Of a DNA stretch of 64,000 nt, positions 54,901 through 63,072 are shown one piece after another. The first letter of the stretch is position 1. Every line of letters begins with the position of its first letter. A program made the position numbers and the translations under genes. Location: NCBI RefSeq assembly GCF_036226665.1, contig NZ_CP109007.1, positions 1,736,001 through 1,800,000 on the forward strand, written 5' to 3'. The notes under the pieces are model-generated. The model was not told the DNA's origin, searched no databases, and was given only the letters and a program-made list of their open reading frames with translations. Source of the DNA: Streptomyces sp. NBC_00691. GTDB lineage: Bacteria > Actinomycetota > Actinomycetes > Streptomycetales > Streptomycetaceae.

Positions 54901-57245
54901 CCGAGCCTTCCGGGGAGACCGCGCCCGAGGCACCCGAGGACGTGGCACCCACCGAGGACGTCCAGGAGGACGCACGGCAGGGAGCCGCCGAGCCGGAGGA
55001 GCCGGGGACGGCCGAGGAGCCGGCGTCGGCCGAGGGGCCCGCGACCGGCGAGGAGCCGCCGGCCCAGGAGCCCGCCGAGACCGAGGCGCCCGCCACGACC
55101 CAGGAGTCCGCCGGGGCCGAGGCGCCGGACGCGGCCGCAGAGGCCGACGCGGCGCCGGAGTCCACCGACGACGCCGAGCCCGCCGAACCCGCCGAACCCG
55201 CCGAACCCGGGTCCGCCTCGGCCGGGGAGTCCGGCGCTGGTGGAGATGCCGCCGAGGCCTCCGACACGCCCGAGTTGAGCGACGCTCAGGCCGAGCTGGC
55301 CGCGCAGCGGGAGCTGCGGGCGAAGATCGAGGCGCGGAAGGCCGAGAGAGAAGGGCCTCTGGCGAGCGGCGCCAAGCTGAGCGGCACGGCCGCCGATCTG
55401 CTCGCGGCCGTCCGGGCCGTGGAGGGCGGCGCCGCCTCCGGCAGCGCGTTCTACGAGGCCCCCGAGCCCGCACCCCGCAGGGCCACCCCCGAAGCGGCCC
55501 CCGCCATGACCGTGCGACCCCCGGTACCGGCCCAGGCCTCCGCCCCCGCTCCCGGCACCACCACCGCCGTGCGCGAGGTCCTGGCCAAGGGCGGCGCGCC
55601 CGAGGCGCTGGCCGGGCAGGTCGCCGCCGCACTCGGCGAGGGCGCGGCGCAGGTCCTGCTCGACGACCCCTGGCAACTGCTCGCCGTCTCCGGTGTCCGC
55701 CCCGAGCAGGCCGACGGCTTCGCGCGGGCACTGCTCGGCGCCGCGTGCGGCCCCGAGGACCCGCGCCGGACGGTCGCCCTGACGGTCTGGCTGCTCGAGC
55801 GGGCCGCGCTCCAGGGGCACACCGCGCTGGAGATCGACACCGTGCGCACCGGCCTCGCCGGGCACGCGGTGCCCGATCCCGGGTCGGCCGTCGAGGAGGC
55901 GGTGTCCGCGGGCGCGGTCCTCGTCTTCCAGGAGGAGGAGACGGCCGAGGAGGAGCCGGAGGAGGACGAGGAGTCGCCGGAGGTCCCGGAGGCCGCGGCC
56001 GATGAGCCGGCCTCGCCCGTACTGCTCGGCCTCGACCGGTACGCGCTCGCGGAGGAGAGCCTCGCGGACGGCCTCGCCCGGCTCGTCAGGACGGCGACTG
56101 CCGACGCCTGGGAGGGCTCCGAGCTCGAACGGGCCGCCGGGACGCACGGCCTCGTCCTCCACACGGGCGGCGAGGCCTCCCGCGCCGAGCCGGCGGCCCT
56201 CGCCGCGGCCGCGCGCGAGCGCGGGCTGCGCACCCTGATCGCCGTCCACGCGGAGGGCGGGCGGCGCGCGCTCGGCCCCGCCGGGGCGGACGCGGTGACG
56301 GTCGCCGCGCTGCTCTCCGGAGCGGCCGGGCCCGGCCGTGACGAGGACGGAGCCTTCACCCTGGATCTGCTGGTGGTGCTCGACGCCCCGCAGCTGGACG
56401 TGGAGACCGCCGCGATGCTCGTGGAGTCGCTGCCCGACGGCTGCCGGCTGGTGCTGAGCGGCGACCCGGCGGTGCTCGGCGCGCCGGGTGCCGGCCAGGT
56501 CTTCGGCGACGTGCTGGCGGCCCGGGTGTGCCCGCGGATCGCCTCGCGCGTGCCCGACCCGGGCCCGCTCGGCGAGCTGGTCTCGGGCATCGGCGCCGGT
56601 GAGCTGAACCAGGTCGAGGCTCCCGGCAAGGAGATCGTGATCGTCCCCGTGCGGGACGCCGGCGAGGCCGTGCACCGTACGGTCCAGCTGGTCGCCGATT
56701 CGGTCCCGCGGGCGATCGGGGTACCGGCGGAGCAGACGCAGGTCGTCACGGTCGGCCACGGCGGATCGGCCGGTACGCGCGCGTTGAACACCGCGCTCAA
56801 GCAGCGGCTGAACCCCGGCCCCGGCCGGTTCGGCGGCTTCGACCCCGGGGACCGGGTGGCGTACGCGCCCCTGCCGGGGCGGACGGTGACGGGCACGGTC
56901 GTGTCGGCCGACGCCGAGGGGCTGCGGCTGCGGTGCGGCGACGAGGAGGTCCTCGTACCGAAGGAGCGCGTGGAGTCGGCGCTGCGGCACGGCTGGGCGC
57001 TCACCGCGCACCAGGCGGCCGGGCTGCGCTGGCCCGCGGTGGTCGTGGTGCTGCCCGGCGACGCCGCCGGGGGCCTCAGCCGGCCCTGGGTGTACACGGC
57101 GTTCGGCCGCGCGGAGCGTCATCTCTCCGTCGTGCACGGCGTGGACCAGGCGCTGCCCCGCGCGGTGGCCGAGGGCGTGGCCCCGGAGCGTACGACGCGC
57201 CTGCGGCCGCTCCTGGAGGCACTGCTCGCCGTGCCCGAGGAGTGA
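54897..57245 (+). CDS. RecD2-like helix-hairpin-helix protein with degenerate ATPase
   Basis: The 782-residue protein begins with about 120 acidic, Pro/Ala/Glu-rich, probably disordered residues. Then comes a RecD2-type N-terminal domain with HhH-like DDPWQLLAVSGVRPEQADGFA (from about 256), and helicase-like blocks: LLVVLDAPQL near 495 where motif II should be DExx, LVLSGDPAVLGAPGAGQVF near 520 (motif III-like), and AHQAAGLRWPAVVVVLPG near 704 (motif VI-like). No GxGKT loop is present: the Walker A place reads LVLHTGGEASRAE. It is probably a non-ATPase relic that still binds DNA. GTG 54897 overlaps the upstream stop. Confidence 0.82.
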   Translation: MTEPSGETAPEAPEDVAPTEDVQEDARQGAAEPEEPGTAEEPASAEGPATGEEPPAQEPAETEAPATTQESAGAEAPDAAAEADAAPESTDDAEPAEPAEPAEPGSASAGESGAGGDAAEASDTPELSDAQAELAAQRELRAKIEARKAEREGPLASGAKLSGTAADLLAAVRAVEGGAASGSAFYEAPEPAPRRATPEAAPAMTVRPPVPAQASAPAPGTTTAVREVLAKGGAPEALAGQVAAALGEGAAQVLLDDPWQLLAVSGVRPEQADGFARALLGAACGPEDPRRTVALTVWLLERAALQGHTALEIDTVRTGLAGHAVPDPGSAVEEAVSAGAVLVFQEEETAEEEPEEDEESPEVPEAAADEPASPVLLGLDRYALAEESLADGLARLVRTATADAWEGSELERAAGTHGLVLHTGGEASRAEPAALAAAARERGLRTLIAVHAEGGRRALGPAGADAVTVAALLSGAAGPGRDEDGAFTLDLLVVLDAPQLDVETAAMLVESLPDGCRLVLSGDPAVLGAPGAGQVFGDVLAARVCPRIASRVPDPGPLGELVSGIGAGELNQVEAPGKEIVIVPVRDAGEAVHRTVQLVADSVPRAIGVPAEQTQVVTVGHGGSAGTRALNTALKQRLNPGPGRFGGFDPGDRVAYAPLPGRTVTGTVVSADAEGLRLRCGDEEVLVPKERVESALRHGWALTAHQAAGLRWPAVVVVLPGDAAGGLSRPWVYTAFGRAERHLSVVHGVDQALPRAVAEGVAPERTTRLRPLLEALLAVPEE

Positions 57246-57331
57246 GGGCCGAGGAGTAAGGGCCGAGGCGCGAAGGCCCGGCTCCCCGCCCCCGGGGAAC
57301 ACGGCCCGGGGGGCCCGGTCCTGAACGAGGA

Positions 57332-57379
57332 ACGGCGGAGGGCCGGGACACCGATCGTGGTGTCCCGGCCCTCCGCCGT
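57332..57379. terminator. 21-bp perfect bidirectional terminator hairpin
   Basis: ACGGCGGAGGGCCGGGACACC, loop GATCGT, and its exact complement make the longest perfect stem in the window. It lies between two convergent genes. Confidence 0.85.
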
Positions 57380-57411
57380 CCCCCCGCGTCTTCCGCTCTC
57401 CCGGGTCTCCC

Positions 57412-58092
57412 TCAGGAGGCGGCGGCGCCGGCCCCGTCCTGGACGCCGTCCTCATCGCCGCCGTCGTCCTCGTCCTCGTCCTCGTCGAAGACGGAGCTGA
57501 CGTCGAAGCGGCAGACGATCCGCTCCGGATCTGCGTGCTCGAAGGGGGCGTTGAGCCACTCCCCCGGTTCCGGGAGGTCCTCGGCGGCGGTCACCCACAG
57601 TGTGGAGTCCCCCTCCTCCAGGCCGAACTCCTTGTGCCGGGAGGCGATCTCGTCCGGTTCGAACTCTCCGAAGAGCACGCCGAGCGCGGCGAGCGGCGAG
57701 ACTCCGGCCCGGGCGCCCGGACCGGTGGCGTCCGCCCCGCCGTCGATCTCGGCGATACGGCGGGCCTGGGCGAGCAGACGCTTCGGTTCCGCCACGGCGT
57801 AGTCGCGGCGGATCAGGAGGCTGAGCGCGTGCGGTTCGTCGGGCCCGGCGTACGGCGGCAGCGAACCGTCGGCTCCGGGAATCTCGAAGGGGGTCACCTC
57901 GTCGTAGCGGTCGTAGAGGAGTTCGTCGTACGCCTCGGCCGCCCCCGCGAGGGCGTTGAAGGCTTCGTAGACGGCCGGGTCGTCGTCACCCGTGCGGCGT
58001 TCGACCGCCGTGAGGTGACGGTCCAGTGCGGCTTTGACCGCCTCGGCGGCGGCACGTACCTCGGCAGCGGTGGGCTGCGCAGCATCAGACAT
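57412..58092 (-). CDS. conserved acidic hypothetical protein
   Basis: The 226-residue protein is helical at the start (AAEVRAAAEAVKAALDRHLTAVERR), has a middle part with ALSLLIRRDYAVAEP and a Glu/Asp-rich end (VFDEDEDEDDGGDEDG). I recognise no family. It is likely a cytoplasmic protein conserved in Streptomyces. ATG 58092 has no Shine-Dalgarno, but TAGCGT ends 7 bp upstream, so a leaderless mRNA is likely. It is divergent from the small DUF5703 gene, with only 47 bp between the two start codons. Confidence 0.8.
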   Translation of the reverse strand: MSDAAQPTAAEVRAAAEAVKAALDRHLTAVERRTGDDDPAVYEAFNALAGAAEAYDELLYDRYDEVTPFEIPGADGSLPPYAGPDEPHALSLLIRRDYAVAEPKRLLAQARRIAEIDGGADATGPGARAGVSPLAALGVLFGEFEPDEIASRHKEFGLEEGDSTLWVTAAEDLPEPGEWLNAPFEHADPERIVCRFDVSSVFDEDEDEDDGGDEDGVQDGAGAAAS

Positions 58093-58099
58093 GGGACGC

Positions 58100-58105
58100 A
58101 CGCTA
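58100..58105 (-). promoter_or_regulatory. -10-like hexamer for leaderless 57412 gene
   Basis: TAGCGT on the minus strand ends 7 bp before ATG 58092. On the other strand CACAAT (58127-58132) sits 7 bp before the ATG of the DUF5703 gene, so both sides of this 47-bp gap may drive leaderless mRNAs. Confidence 0.35.
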
Positions 58106-58139
58106 TCCGTAGCGGGCCGGTGCCCGCACAATAGATGCG

Positions 58140-58328
58140 ATGCCGGAATACGAATTTGTCGACGTGTACGTGCCGCGCGGTGTCTCCCGCAAGGAGGCGA
58201 CGCGGCTGTTGACCGACCATGCCGAGTACGGACACTGGGAGTTGGACCGTCTGACCCTGCACCGGGACGGGAGTCGCAGAGTGCGGCTGAAGCGGCGGAT
58301 CATCCGCCAGGTACGAGCGACCTGGTAG
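58140..58328 (+). CDS. DUF5703 family small protein
   Basis: The 62-residue protein starts MPEYEFVDVYVPRGVSRKEA and ends with a basic strand (RVRLKRRIIRQVRATW), a compact alpha/beta protein known in Streptomyces as DUF5703. The basic C-terminal half suggests it binds nucleic acid or an acidic partner. No function is known to me. It lacks a clear ribosome-binding site. It is directly followed by a hairpin and converges with chpC. Confidence 0.8.
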   Translation: MPEYEFVDVYVPRGVSRKEATRLLTDHAEYGHWELDRLTLHRDGSRRVRLKRRIIRQVRATW

Positions 58329-58338
58329 AGCGACGAGA

Positions 58339-58365
58339 AGGGGCCCCGCGGTCTGCGGGGCCCCT
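58339..58365. terminator. bidirectional terminator, DUF5703 and chpC
   Basis: AGGGGCCCCGC with loop GGTCT and its complement forms an 11-bp perfect stem between convergent genes. Confidence 0.75.
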
Positions 58366-58393
58366 GTGCGTGGTGCGTGGTGCGTGGTGCGTC
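58366..58393. repeat. four tandem heptamers GTGCGTG
   Basis: Three perfect GTGCGTG copies and one ending in C follow the terminator without a gap. They lie between two convergent genes and look like replication-slippage product. Confidence 0.8.
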
Positions 58394-58466
58394 GTCCGCC
58401 GAGCAAGCGCGCCCGGACCGGCCCTCCGCGCCTCTCGATCGGCGCCTCGGGCCGGCGGCGCCGCGG

Positions 58467-59312
58467 TCAGGCGGCGTTGCGCGACCGGCGGTAGATCAGC
58501 GAACCGGCGAGCAGCAGACCGGCCCCGGCGGGGACGATCACGCCGAGCGGACCGGAACCGGTCTCGGCGAGCTCCTCGACGGCACGGGGCGGAGTGACGC
58601 TGTGCTCACCCGGGGTGTTCGGCCCACCCTCACCGCCGGGGTTGCCGGGCGTACCCGGGGTGCCGGGCGTGCCCGGAGTCCCGGGAGTACCGGGGTTGCC
58701 AGGAGTTCCGGGGTTGCCCGGATTTCCAGGGTTGCCCGGATTCCCGGGGTTGCCAGGGTTACCGGGGTTGCCCGGATTCCCAGGGTTACCCGGGTTACCG
58801 GGGTTGCCCGGATTCCCAGGGTTACCCGGGTTACCCGGATTTCCAGGGTTACCGGGGTTACCCGGGTTCCCCGGGTGCGTCGGCTCGATGCCGTTGCCGC
58901 AGCTGTTGCCCGCCGCGGCGTTGCCCAGGCCGATGCCCGTGACGCTGTTGCCGCACACGTTGACCGGGACGTCGACAGGCACCTGGACGGTGTTGCCCGA
59001 GCCGACGCCCGGGGAGTTGCCGGTGTGCCCGCCGGCGGAGGAACCGCCGCCCGGCTTGCCCGGCTTGGAGGTGTTGGCGCACTTGTTGCCCATCGCCGGA
59101 TTGAGCACTCCGACGACGTTGACGGTGTTTCCGCAGGCGTTCACCGGCACGTGCACCGGGACCTGGACGGAGTTTCCGGACGCGACGCCCGGGGAATTCG
59201 TGGCCGCACCGTTCGCACCCGAATCGGCGTGCGCGTAACCGCCGCCGACGGCGGCGAAGACGCCTCCGGCTGCCGCAAAGGTGACCAGACCCTTGCGCGT
59301 GACCTGTCGCAT
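58467..59312 (-). CDS. chpC: long chaplin ChpC with collagen-like stalk and sortase signal
   Basis: The 281-residue precursor has a signal peptide (about 1-29), two chaplin domains each with paired Cys ([36 protein letters not shown]), then 26 Gly-Asn/Thr-Pro triplets (148-225), the sortase motif LAETG (248-252), a membrane helix and a basic tail. Long chaplins are linked to peptidoglycan by class-E sortases and help short chaplins assemble the amyloid-like hydrophobic layer on aerial hyphae. The extended collagen-like stalk is longer than I remember for S. coelicolor ChpC. ATG 59312 has AGGGAA upstream. chpH lies 139 bp upstream. Confidence 0.93.
   Translation of the reverse strand: MRQVTRKGLVTFAAAGGVFAAVGGGYAHADSGANGAATNSPGVASGNSVQVPVHVPVNACGNTVNVVGVLNPAMGNKCANTSKPGKPGGGSSAGGHTGNSPGVGSGNTVQVPVDVPVNVCGNSVTGIGLGNAAAGNSCGNGIEPTHPGNPGNPGNPGNPGNPGNPGNPGNPGNPGNPGNPGNPGNPGNPGNPGNPGNPGNPGTPGNPGTPGTPGTPGTPGTPGNPGGEGGPNTPGEHSVTPPRAVEELAETGSGPLGVIVPAGAGLLLAGSLIYRRSRNAA
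58638..58871 (-). repeat. 26 nine-bp units coding for collagen-like G-N/T-P triplets
   Basis: Within chpC, 26 consecutive 9-bp units encode Gly-Asn-Pro (20) or Gly-Thr-Pro (6, clustered at the C-terminal end). A higher-order period of 27-45 bp is visible in the third-base pattern, which points to recent unequal duplication. Confidence 0.9.
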
Positions 59313-59380
59313 AGCTGTTCCCTGCCTGCTCGGCTTCGAAAGAGTGCCACCGGGCGGAACGCCCGGGGCGGAAATGGCCA

Positions 59381-59417
59381 CCGGCCCCGGAGTGCATGGC
59401 ACGCACTCCGGGGCCGG
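59381..59417 (-). terminator. hairpin between chpH and chpC
   Basis: CCGGCCCCGGAGTGC with loop ATGGCAC and its complement forms a 15-bp perfect stem 34 bp past the chpH stop. It would end most chpH transcripts, giving chpH more message than chpC. Confidence 0.75.
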
Positions 59418-59451
59418 ACCGGCTCACACCCTCACGGGGCGAGGCACAACG

Positions 59452-59685
59452 TCAGGCGTTGACGCAGGTGTTGCCGAAGGCGGGGTTCAGCAGCCCGATC
59501 ACGGAGACCGTGTTGCCGCACACGTTCACGGGGACGTGAACCGGCACCTGGACGACGTTGCCCGAGAGGACACCGGGGGAACCGATGGCCGCACCCTGGG
59601 CACCCGAGTCGGCAACGGCCATGCCCGCGCCCGCGAGAACCAGACCGCCAGTGGCAGCCGCAGCAGCGACGACCTTCTTGATCAT
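59452..59685 (-). CDS. chpH: short chaplin ChpH
   Basis: The 77-residue precursor has a signal peptide (MIKKVVAAAAATGGLVLAGAGMAVA) and one chaplin domain ([32 protein letters not shown]) with two Cys that form the intramolecular disulfide. ChpH self-assembles into amyloid-like rodlets that make aerial hyphae and spores water-repellent, and is one of the chaplins kept in nearly all streptomycetes. ATG 59685 has a strong AGGAGG. Chaplin genes depend on the ECF sigma factor BldN in S. coelicolor. A hairpin in the leader (59705-59727) lies just upstream of the Shine-Dalgarno sequence. Confidence 0.95.
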   Translation of the reverse strand: MIKKVVAAAAATGGLVLAGAGMAVADSGAQGAAIGSPGVLSGNVVQVPVHVPVNVCGNTVSVIGLLNPAFGNTCVNA

Positions 59686-59704
59686 TATTCCTCCTAGTTG
59701 GAAA

Positions 59705-59727
59705 TGCGGTCCCAGCCGCGGACCGCA
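59705..59727 (-). promoter_or_regulatory. hairpin in the chpH leader
   Basis: TGCGGTCC and GGACCGCA form a perfect 8-bp stem with a 7-nt loop, ending about 20 nt before the chpH ATG and next to its AGGAGG. It could affect mRNA stability or ribosome access. Confidence 0.45.
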
Positions 59728-59826
59728 CCACCTGTAACGAGGGGGAATGGTGGGGGCTACGAGCCTCCGTGTTCATTCACTCTTTCCGGTCACATGCAAA
59801 CGCGCGGACGAATTCGCCGTCCGCCG

Positions 59827-61161
59827 TCAGGAGGCGTCGATGAAACGGTCCAGGACACGGGCGCCGAACTTGAGACCGTCCACCGGCACCCGCTCGTCCA
59901 CGCCGTGGAACATGCCGGCGAAGTCGAGCTCCGGCGGCAGCTGGAGGGGGGCGAAGCCGAAGCAGCGGATGCCGAGGTCGTCGAAGGACTTCGCGTCGGT
60001 GCCACCGGAGAGCATGTACGGCACGGCGCGGGCGATCGGGTCCTCGGCGCGCAGCGCCAGTTGCATGGCGTCGACCAGGGCGCCGTCGAAGCTGGTCTCC
60101 AGGGCCTTGTCTCCGTGCACGTCCTCGCGCTTCACGTTCGGCCCGAGGATCCGGTCGAGGTCGGCGAGGAACTCCTGCTCGTAGCCGGGCAGGAAGCGCC
60201 CGTCGACGTGCGCGGTGGCCTGGCCGGGGATCACGTTCACCTTGTAGCCCGCGCCGAGCATGGTCGGGGCGGCCGAGTTCCGCAGGGTGGCGCCGACCAT
60301 CTTGGCGATGCCGCCGAGCTTGGCGAGGGTGCCGTCCATGTCCTCGGGGTCGAGCGGGGTGCCCAGCGCGTCGGAGAGCTCGTCCAGGAAGGAGCGGACG
60401 GTCTTGGTGACCCGCACCGGCCACTGGTGGCGGCCGAGGCGGCCGACGGCCTCGCAGAGCTCGGTGATGGCGTTGTCGTCGTTGGTCATCGAGCCGTGGC
60501 CGGCCGTGCCCTCGACGGTCAGCCGCATCCAGTGCATGCCCTTCTGGGCGGTCTCGACCAGGTAGAGCCGCAGGTTCTCGTTCACGGTGAAGGAGAAGCC
60601 GCCGACCTCGCCGACGGCCTCGGTGACCCCGTCGAAGAGGTCCCGGTGCTTGTCGACCAGGTGCCGGGCGCCGTAGGTGCCGCCGGCCTCCTCGTCGGCG
60701 AGGAAGGCGAGGACGATGTCGCGCGGGGGCTTGCGGCCGCTGCGCAGCCGGTCCCGGACGACCGCGAGGGTCATCGCGTCCATGTCCTTCATGTCGACGG
60801 CGCCGCGGCCCCAGACGCAGCCGTCGGCGATCTCCCCGGAGAAGGGGTGGTGGGTCCAGTCCTCGGCGTTGGCCGGGACGACGTCGGTGTGGCCGTGGAT
60901 CAGGAGGGCCGGCCGCGACGGGTCCTCGCCCTCGATGCGGGCGACGGTGGAGGCCCGCCCCCGGTGCGACTCGATGATCTTCGGTTCGAGACCGACCTCG
61001 GCGAGCTTCTCGGCGATGTACTCCGCCGCCGCCCGCTCGCCCGGGCCGGAGTGGTCGCCGTAGTTGCTGGTGTCGATGCGGATGAGGTCGCGACAGAGGT
61101 CCACGACCTCGTTCTCGGCGGTCTCGGCGTTGCCGCTTCGACCCGTGTTCGACTCGCTCAC
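59827..61161 (-). CDS. M20-family metallopeptidase
   Basis: The 444-residue cytoplasmic enzyme has the di-zinc residues of the ArgE/DapE/carboxypeptidase-G2 family: HGHTDVVPA (His, catalytic Asp), GRGAVDMKD (bridging Asp), FLADEEAGG (catalytic Glu and zinc Glu) and a late His in AGMFHGVDERV, with the dimerisation domain between. It hydrolyses an amide bond of a small amino-acyl or peptide substrate. GTG 61161 has GGAGG seven bases upstream. Mycobacteria carry an M20 gene in the corresponding area. The substrate is not deducible. Confidence 0.92.
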   Translation of the reverse strand: MSESNTGRSGNAETAENEVVDLCRDLIRIDTSNYGDHSGPGERAAAEYIAEKLAEVGLEPKIIESHRGRASTVARIEGEDPSRPALLIHGHTDVVPANAEDWTHHPFSGEIADGCVWGRGAVDMKDMDAMTLAVVRDRLRSGRKPPRDIVLAFLADEEAGGTYGARHLVDKHRDLFDGVTEAVGEVGGFSFTVNENLRLYLVETAQKGMHWMRLTVEGTAGHGSMTNDDNAITELCEAVGRLGRHQWPVRVTKTVRSFLDELSDALGTPLDPEDMDGTLAKLGGIAKMVGATLRNSAAPTMLGAGYKVNVIPGQATAHVDGRFLPGYEQEFLADLDRILGPNVKREDVHGDKALETSFDGALVDAMQLALRAEDPIARAVPYMLSGGTDAKSFDDLGIRCFGFAPLQLPPELDFAGMFHGVDERVPVDGLKFGARVLDRFIDAS

Positions 61162-61319
61162 GCTGCTTCCTCCCACTACGTGCCCCACGTGATTGCTTCG
61201 GTCCTCGTCCCATCCTCCCGCGTGCCCCCCTCCAGCCCCAAGGGCGGCCCTCGGCCGACATGCGTCTGTCACATGACGGGGGCGACCGGGGGTGGTGATC
61301 CGCCACCCCGAATGTTTGC

Positions 61320-61325
61320 TATGGT
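61320..61325 (+). promoter_or_regulatory. candidate -10 of the tRNA-Leu promoter
   Basis: TATGGT lies 44 bp before the mature tRNA start, within the AT-richer stretch of the region. I see no good -35 element at 16-18 bp. Confidence 0.3.
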
Positions 61326-61369
61326 TTTCCTCGTCGGAAGGGCCCAGCGGCCAGGAAGACAGACACCTT

Positions 61370-61457
61370 GTCCGGGTGGCGGAATGGCAGACGCGCTAGC
61401 TTGAGGTGCTAGTGCCCTTTATCGGGCGTGGGGGTTCAAGTCCCCCCTCGGACACCA
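61370..61457 (+). tRNA. tRNA-Leu (anticodon GAG)
   Basis: Class-II tRNA of 88 nt with encoded CCA. Acceptor stem GTCCGGG pairs with CTCGGAC, including one G-T pair; the anticodon arm CTAGC-TTGAGGT-GCTAG has anticodon GAG (61403-61405), which reads CUC and CUU. The long variable arm TGCCCTTTATCGGGCG and T-arm GGGGG-TTCAAGT-CCCCC are in place. It is not the bldA tRNA, which has anticodon UAA. It is transcribed alone between the divergent M20 gene and the pseudouridine synthase gene. Confidence 0.97.
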
Positions 61458-61532
61458 CACGAAGTCCCGGTCGATCTCATCGACCGGGACTTTCGGCATG
61501 AGTACGTGCACGTGCAGTCACGAGGCGGAGCG

Positions 61533-62459
61533 GTGAGACGGAGAGCGAAGGCGCCGGTCGCGCCGTTGCCGCAGCGGGACGGGATCGATCCCGTACGGCT
61601 GCGGCTGCCGGAGGACCCGGAAGGGGTCTGGGCGACCGTACGGGAGCACCTGCTCGACCGGTACGGGGCCGCCGTCGGGACCGGGCGGGTCGAGGAGATG
61701 CTCGGTGCGGGCCGGTTCGTCGGGGTCGACGGGCCGGTGACCGGGGACGATCCGTACACCGTGGGCCGGTATCTCTGGTTCCACCGTGACTTTCCGGTGG
61801 AGGAGCCGGTGCCGTTCCCCGTCGGGGTGGTGTACCGGGACGAGCGGATCGTCGTCGCGGACAAGCCGCACTTCCTCGCCACGATGCCCCGGGGGCGGCA
61901 CGTCACGCAGACCGCGCTGGCGCGGCTGCGGCGGGAGCTGGAGCTGCCGTGTCTGCAGCCCGCGCACCGGCTCGACCGGCTGACGGCGGGGCTGGTGCTC
62001 TGCGTCGTACGGCCGGAGGACCGGGGGGCGTACCAGACGCTGTTCCGGGACCGGCTGGTGCGCAAGGAGTACGAGGCGGTGGCGCCGTACGACCCGGTGG
62101 TGGAGCTGCCGGTGACGGTGCGGAGCCGGATCGAGAAGGAGCGCGGGGTGATGGCCGCCCGGGAGGTGCCGGGCGAGCCGAACAGCGAGAGCCGGATCGC
62201 GCTCGTGGAGCGGCGGGGCGGGCTGGGGCGCTACCGCCTGGTGCCCGAGACCGGGCGGACGCATCAGCTGCGGGTGCACATGAACGCGCTGGGACTGCCG
62301 ATCCTGCACGATCCGATCTATCCGGTGGTCCGTGAGGACGGGCCGGAGGACTTCCGGCGTCCGCTGCAGCTGCTGGCGCGGACGCTGGAGTTCACCGACC
62401 CGTTCACGGGTGTGCCGAGGCGCTTCGAGAGCCGGCTGGCTCTCAGTGGCCTCGGTTGA
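61533..62459 (+). CDS. RluA-family pseudouridine synthase
   Basis: The 308-residue protein has the RluA catalytic motif AHRLDRLTAGLVL with the nucleophilic Asp, the RIVVADKPHFLATMPRG entry strand and the C-terminal motif PETGRTHQLRVHMNALGLPILHD. It isomerises uridine to pseudouridine in rRNA or tRNA; an N-terminal extension of about 85 residues precedes the catalytic core. GTG 61533, with GGAG close upstream, is my choice; in-frame starts further left would run into the tRNA. Its end overlaps the 3' end of the convergent MBL hydrolase gene by 17 bp. Confidence 0.9.
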   Translation: MRRRAKAPVAPLPQRDGIDPVRLRLPEDPEGVWATVREHLLDRYGAAVGTGRVEEMLGAGRFVGVDGPVTGDDPYTVGRYLWFHRDFPVEEPVPFPVGVVYRDERIVVADKPHFLATMPRGRHVTQTALARLRRELELPCLQPAHRLDRLTAGLVLCVVRPEDRGAYQTLFRDRLVRKEYEAVAPYDPVVELPVTVRSRIEKERGVMAAREVPGEPNSESRIALVERRGGLGRYRLVPETGRTHQLRVHMNALGLPILHDPIYPVVREDGPEDFRRPLQLLARTLEFTDPFTGVPRRFESRLALSGLG

Positions 62460-63072
62460 TCCACTCCTGGAGGTGCGGGGCCTCGGCGCCGATCGTGGTG
62501 CTGTCGCCGTGGCCGGTGCGGACCGCCGTCTCCGGCGGGAGGGTGAGGAGCTTCTCGCGGATCGAGTCGACGATCGTGGGGAAGTCCGAGAAGGACCGGC
62601 CGGTGGCGCCGGGGCCGCCCTGGAAGAGGGTGTCGCCGGTGAAGACCGTGCCCAGGTCGGGGGCGTACAGGCAGATGCCGCCGGGGGCGTGACCGGGGGT
62701 GTGCAGGACCGTGAGGTCGGTTCCGGCGATGGTGAGGACCTGACCGTCGGCGAGTTCGCCGTCGGGGCTGTGGTCGGGGTGGGTCTGCTTCCACAGCGGC
62801 TGGTCGGCGGCGTGGAGCAGGATGCGGGCGCCGGTGGCGGCCGCGAGCGCCGGGGCTGCGTCGATGTGGTCGTTGTGGGCGTGGGTGCAGACGATGGCGC
62901 GCAGGGCGCGGCCGTCCAGGGCGGCGAGGATGGCCTCGGCGTCGTGGGCGGCGTCGATGACGATCGCCTCGGTGTCGTCGCCGACGATCCAGACGTTGTT
63001 GTCGACGTCCCAGGTGCCGCCGTCGAGGCTGAAGGTGCCGGAGGTGACGAGGTGGTCGATGCGGGCGGCCAT
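62443..63072 (-). CDS. MBL-fold metallo-hydrolase
   Basis: The 209-residue protein has the metallo-beta-lactamase-fold metal motif THAHNDHIDA (HxHxDH), the following His in HTPGHAPGG, Asp in FTGDTLF and a final His in RTGHGDST, the glyoxalase-II/persulfide-dioxygenase branch. Beside a mycothiol-dependent formaldehyde dehydrogenase, it most likely hydrolyses the mycothiol thioester or ester made by that enzyme (S-formyl-mycothiol), as proposed for such gene pairs. Its ATG overlaps the dehydrogenase stop (TGATG), so they are translationally coupled. Confidence 0.9.
   Translation of the reverse strand: MAARIDHLVTSGTFSLDGGTWDVDNNVWIVGDDTEAIVIDAAHDAEAILAALDGRALRAIVCTHAHNDHIDAAPALAAATGARILLHAADQPLWKQTHPDHSPDGELADGQVLTIAGTDLTVLHTPGHAPGGICLYAPDLGTVFTGDTLFQGGPGATGRSFSDFPTIVDSIREKLLTLPPETAVRTGHGDSTTIGAEAPHLQEWINRGH

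Noticed and set aside
58638..58871. Regular short repeats that might look like a CRISPR array
   Set aside because: The units are 9 bp without spacers and encode in-frame Gly-Asn/Thr-Pro triplets inside chpC.
61370..61457. The leucine tRNA as bldA
   Set aside because: The anticodon is GAG and not UAA, so it cannot be the developmental TTA-reading tRNA.
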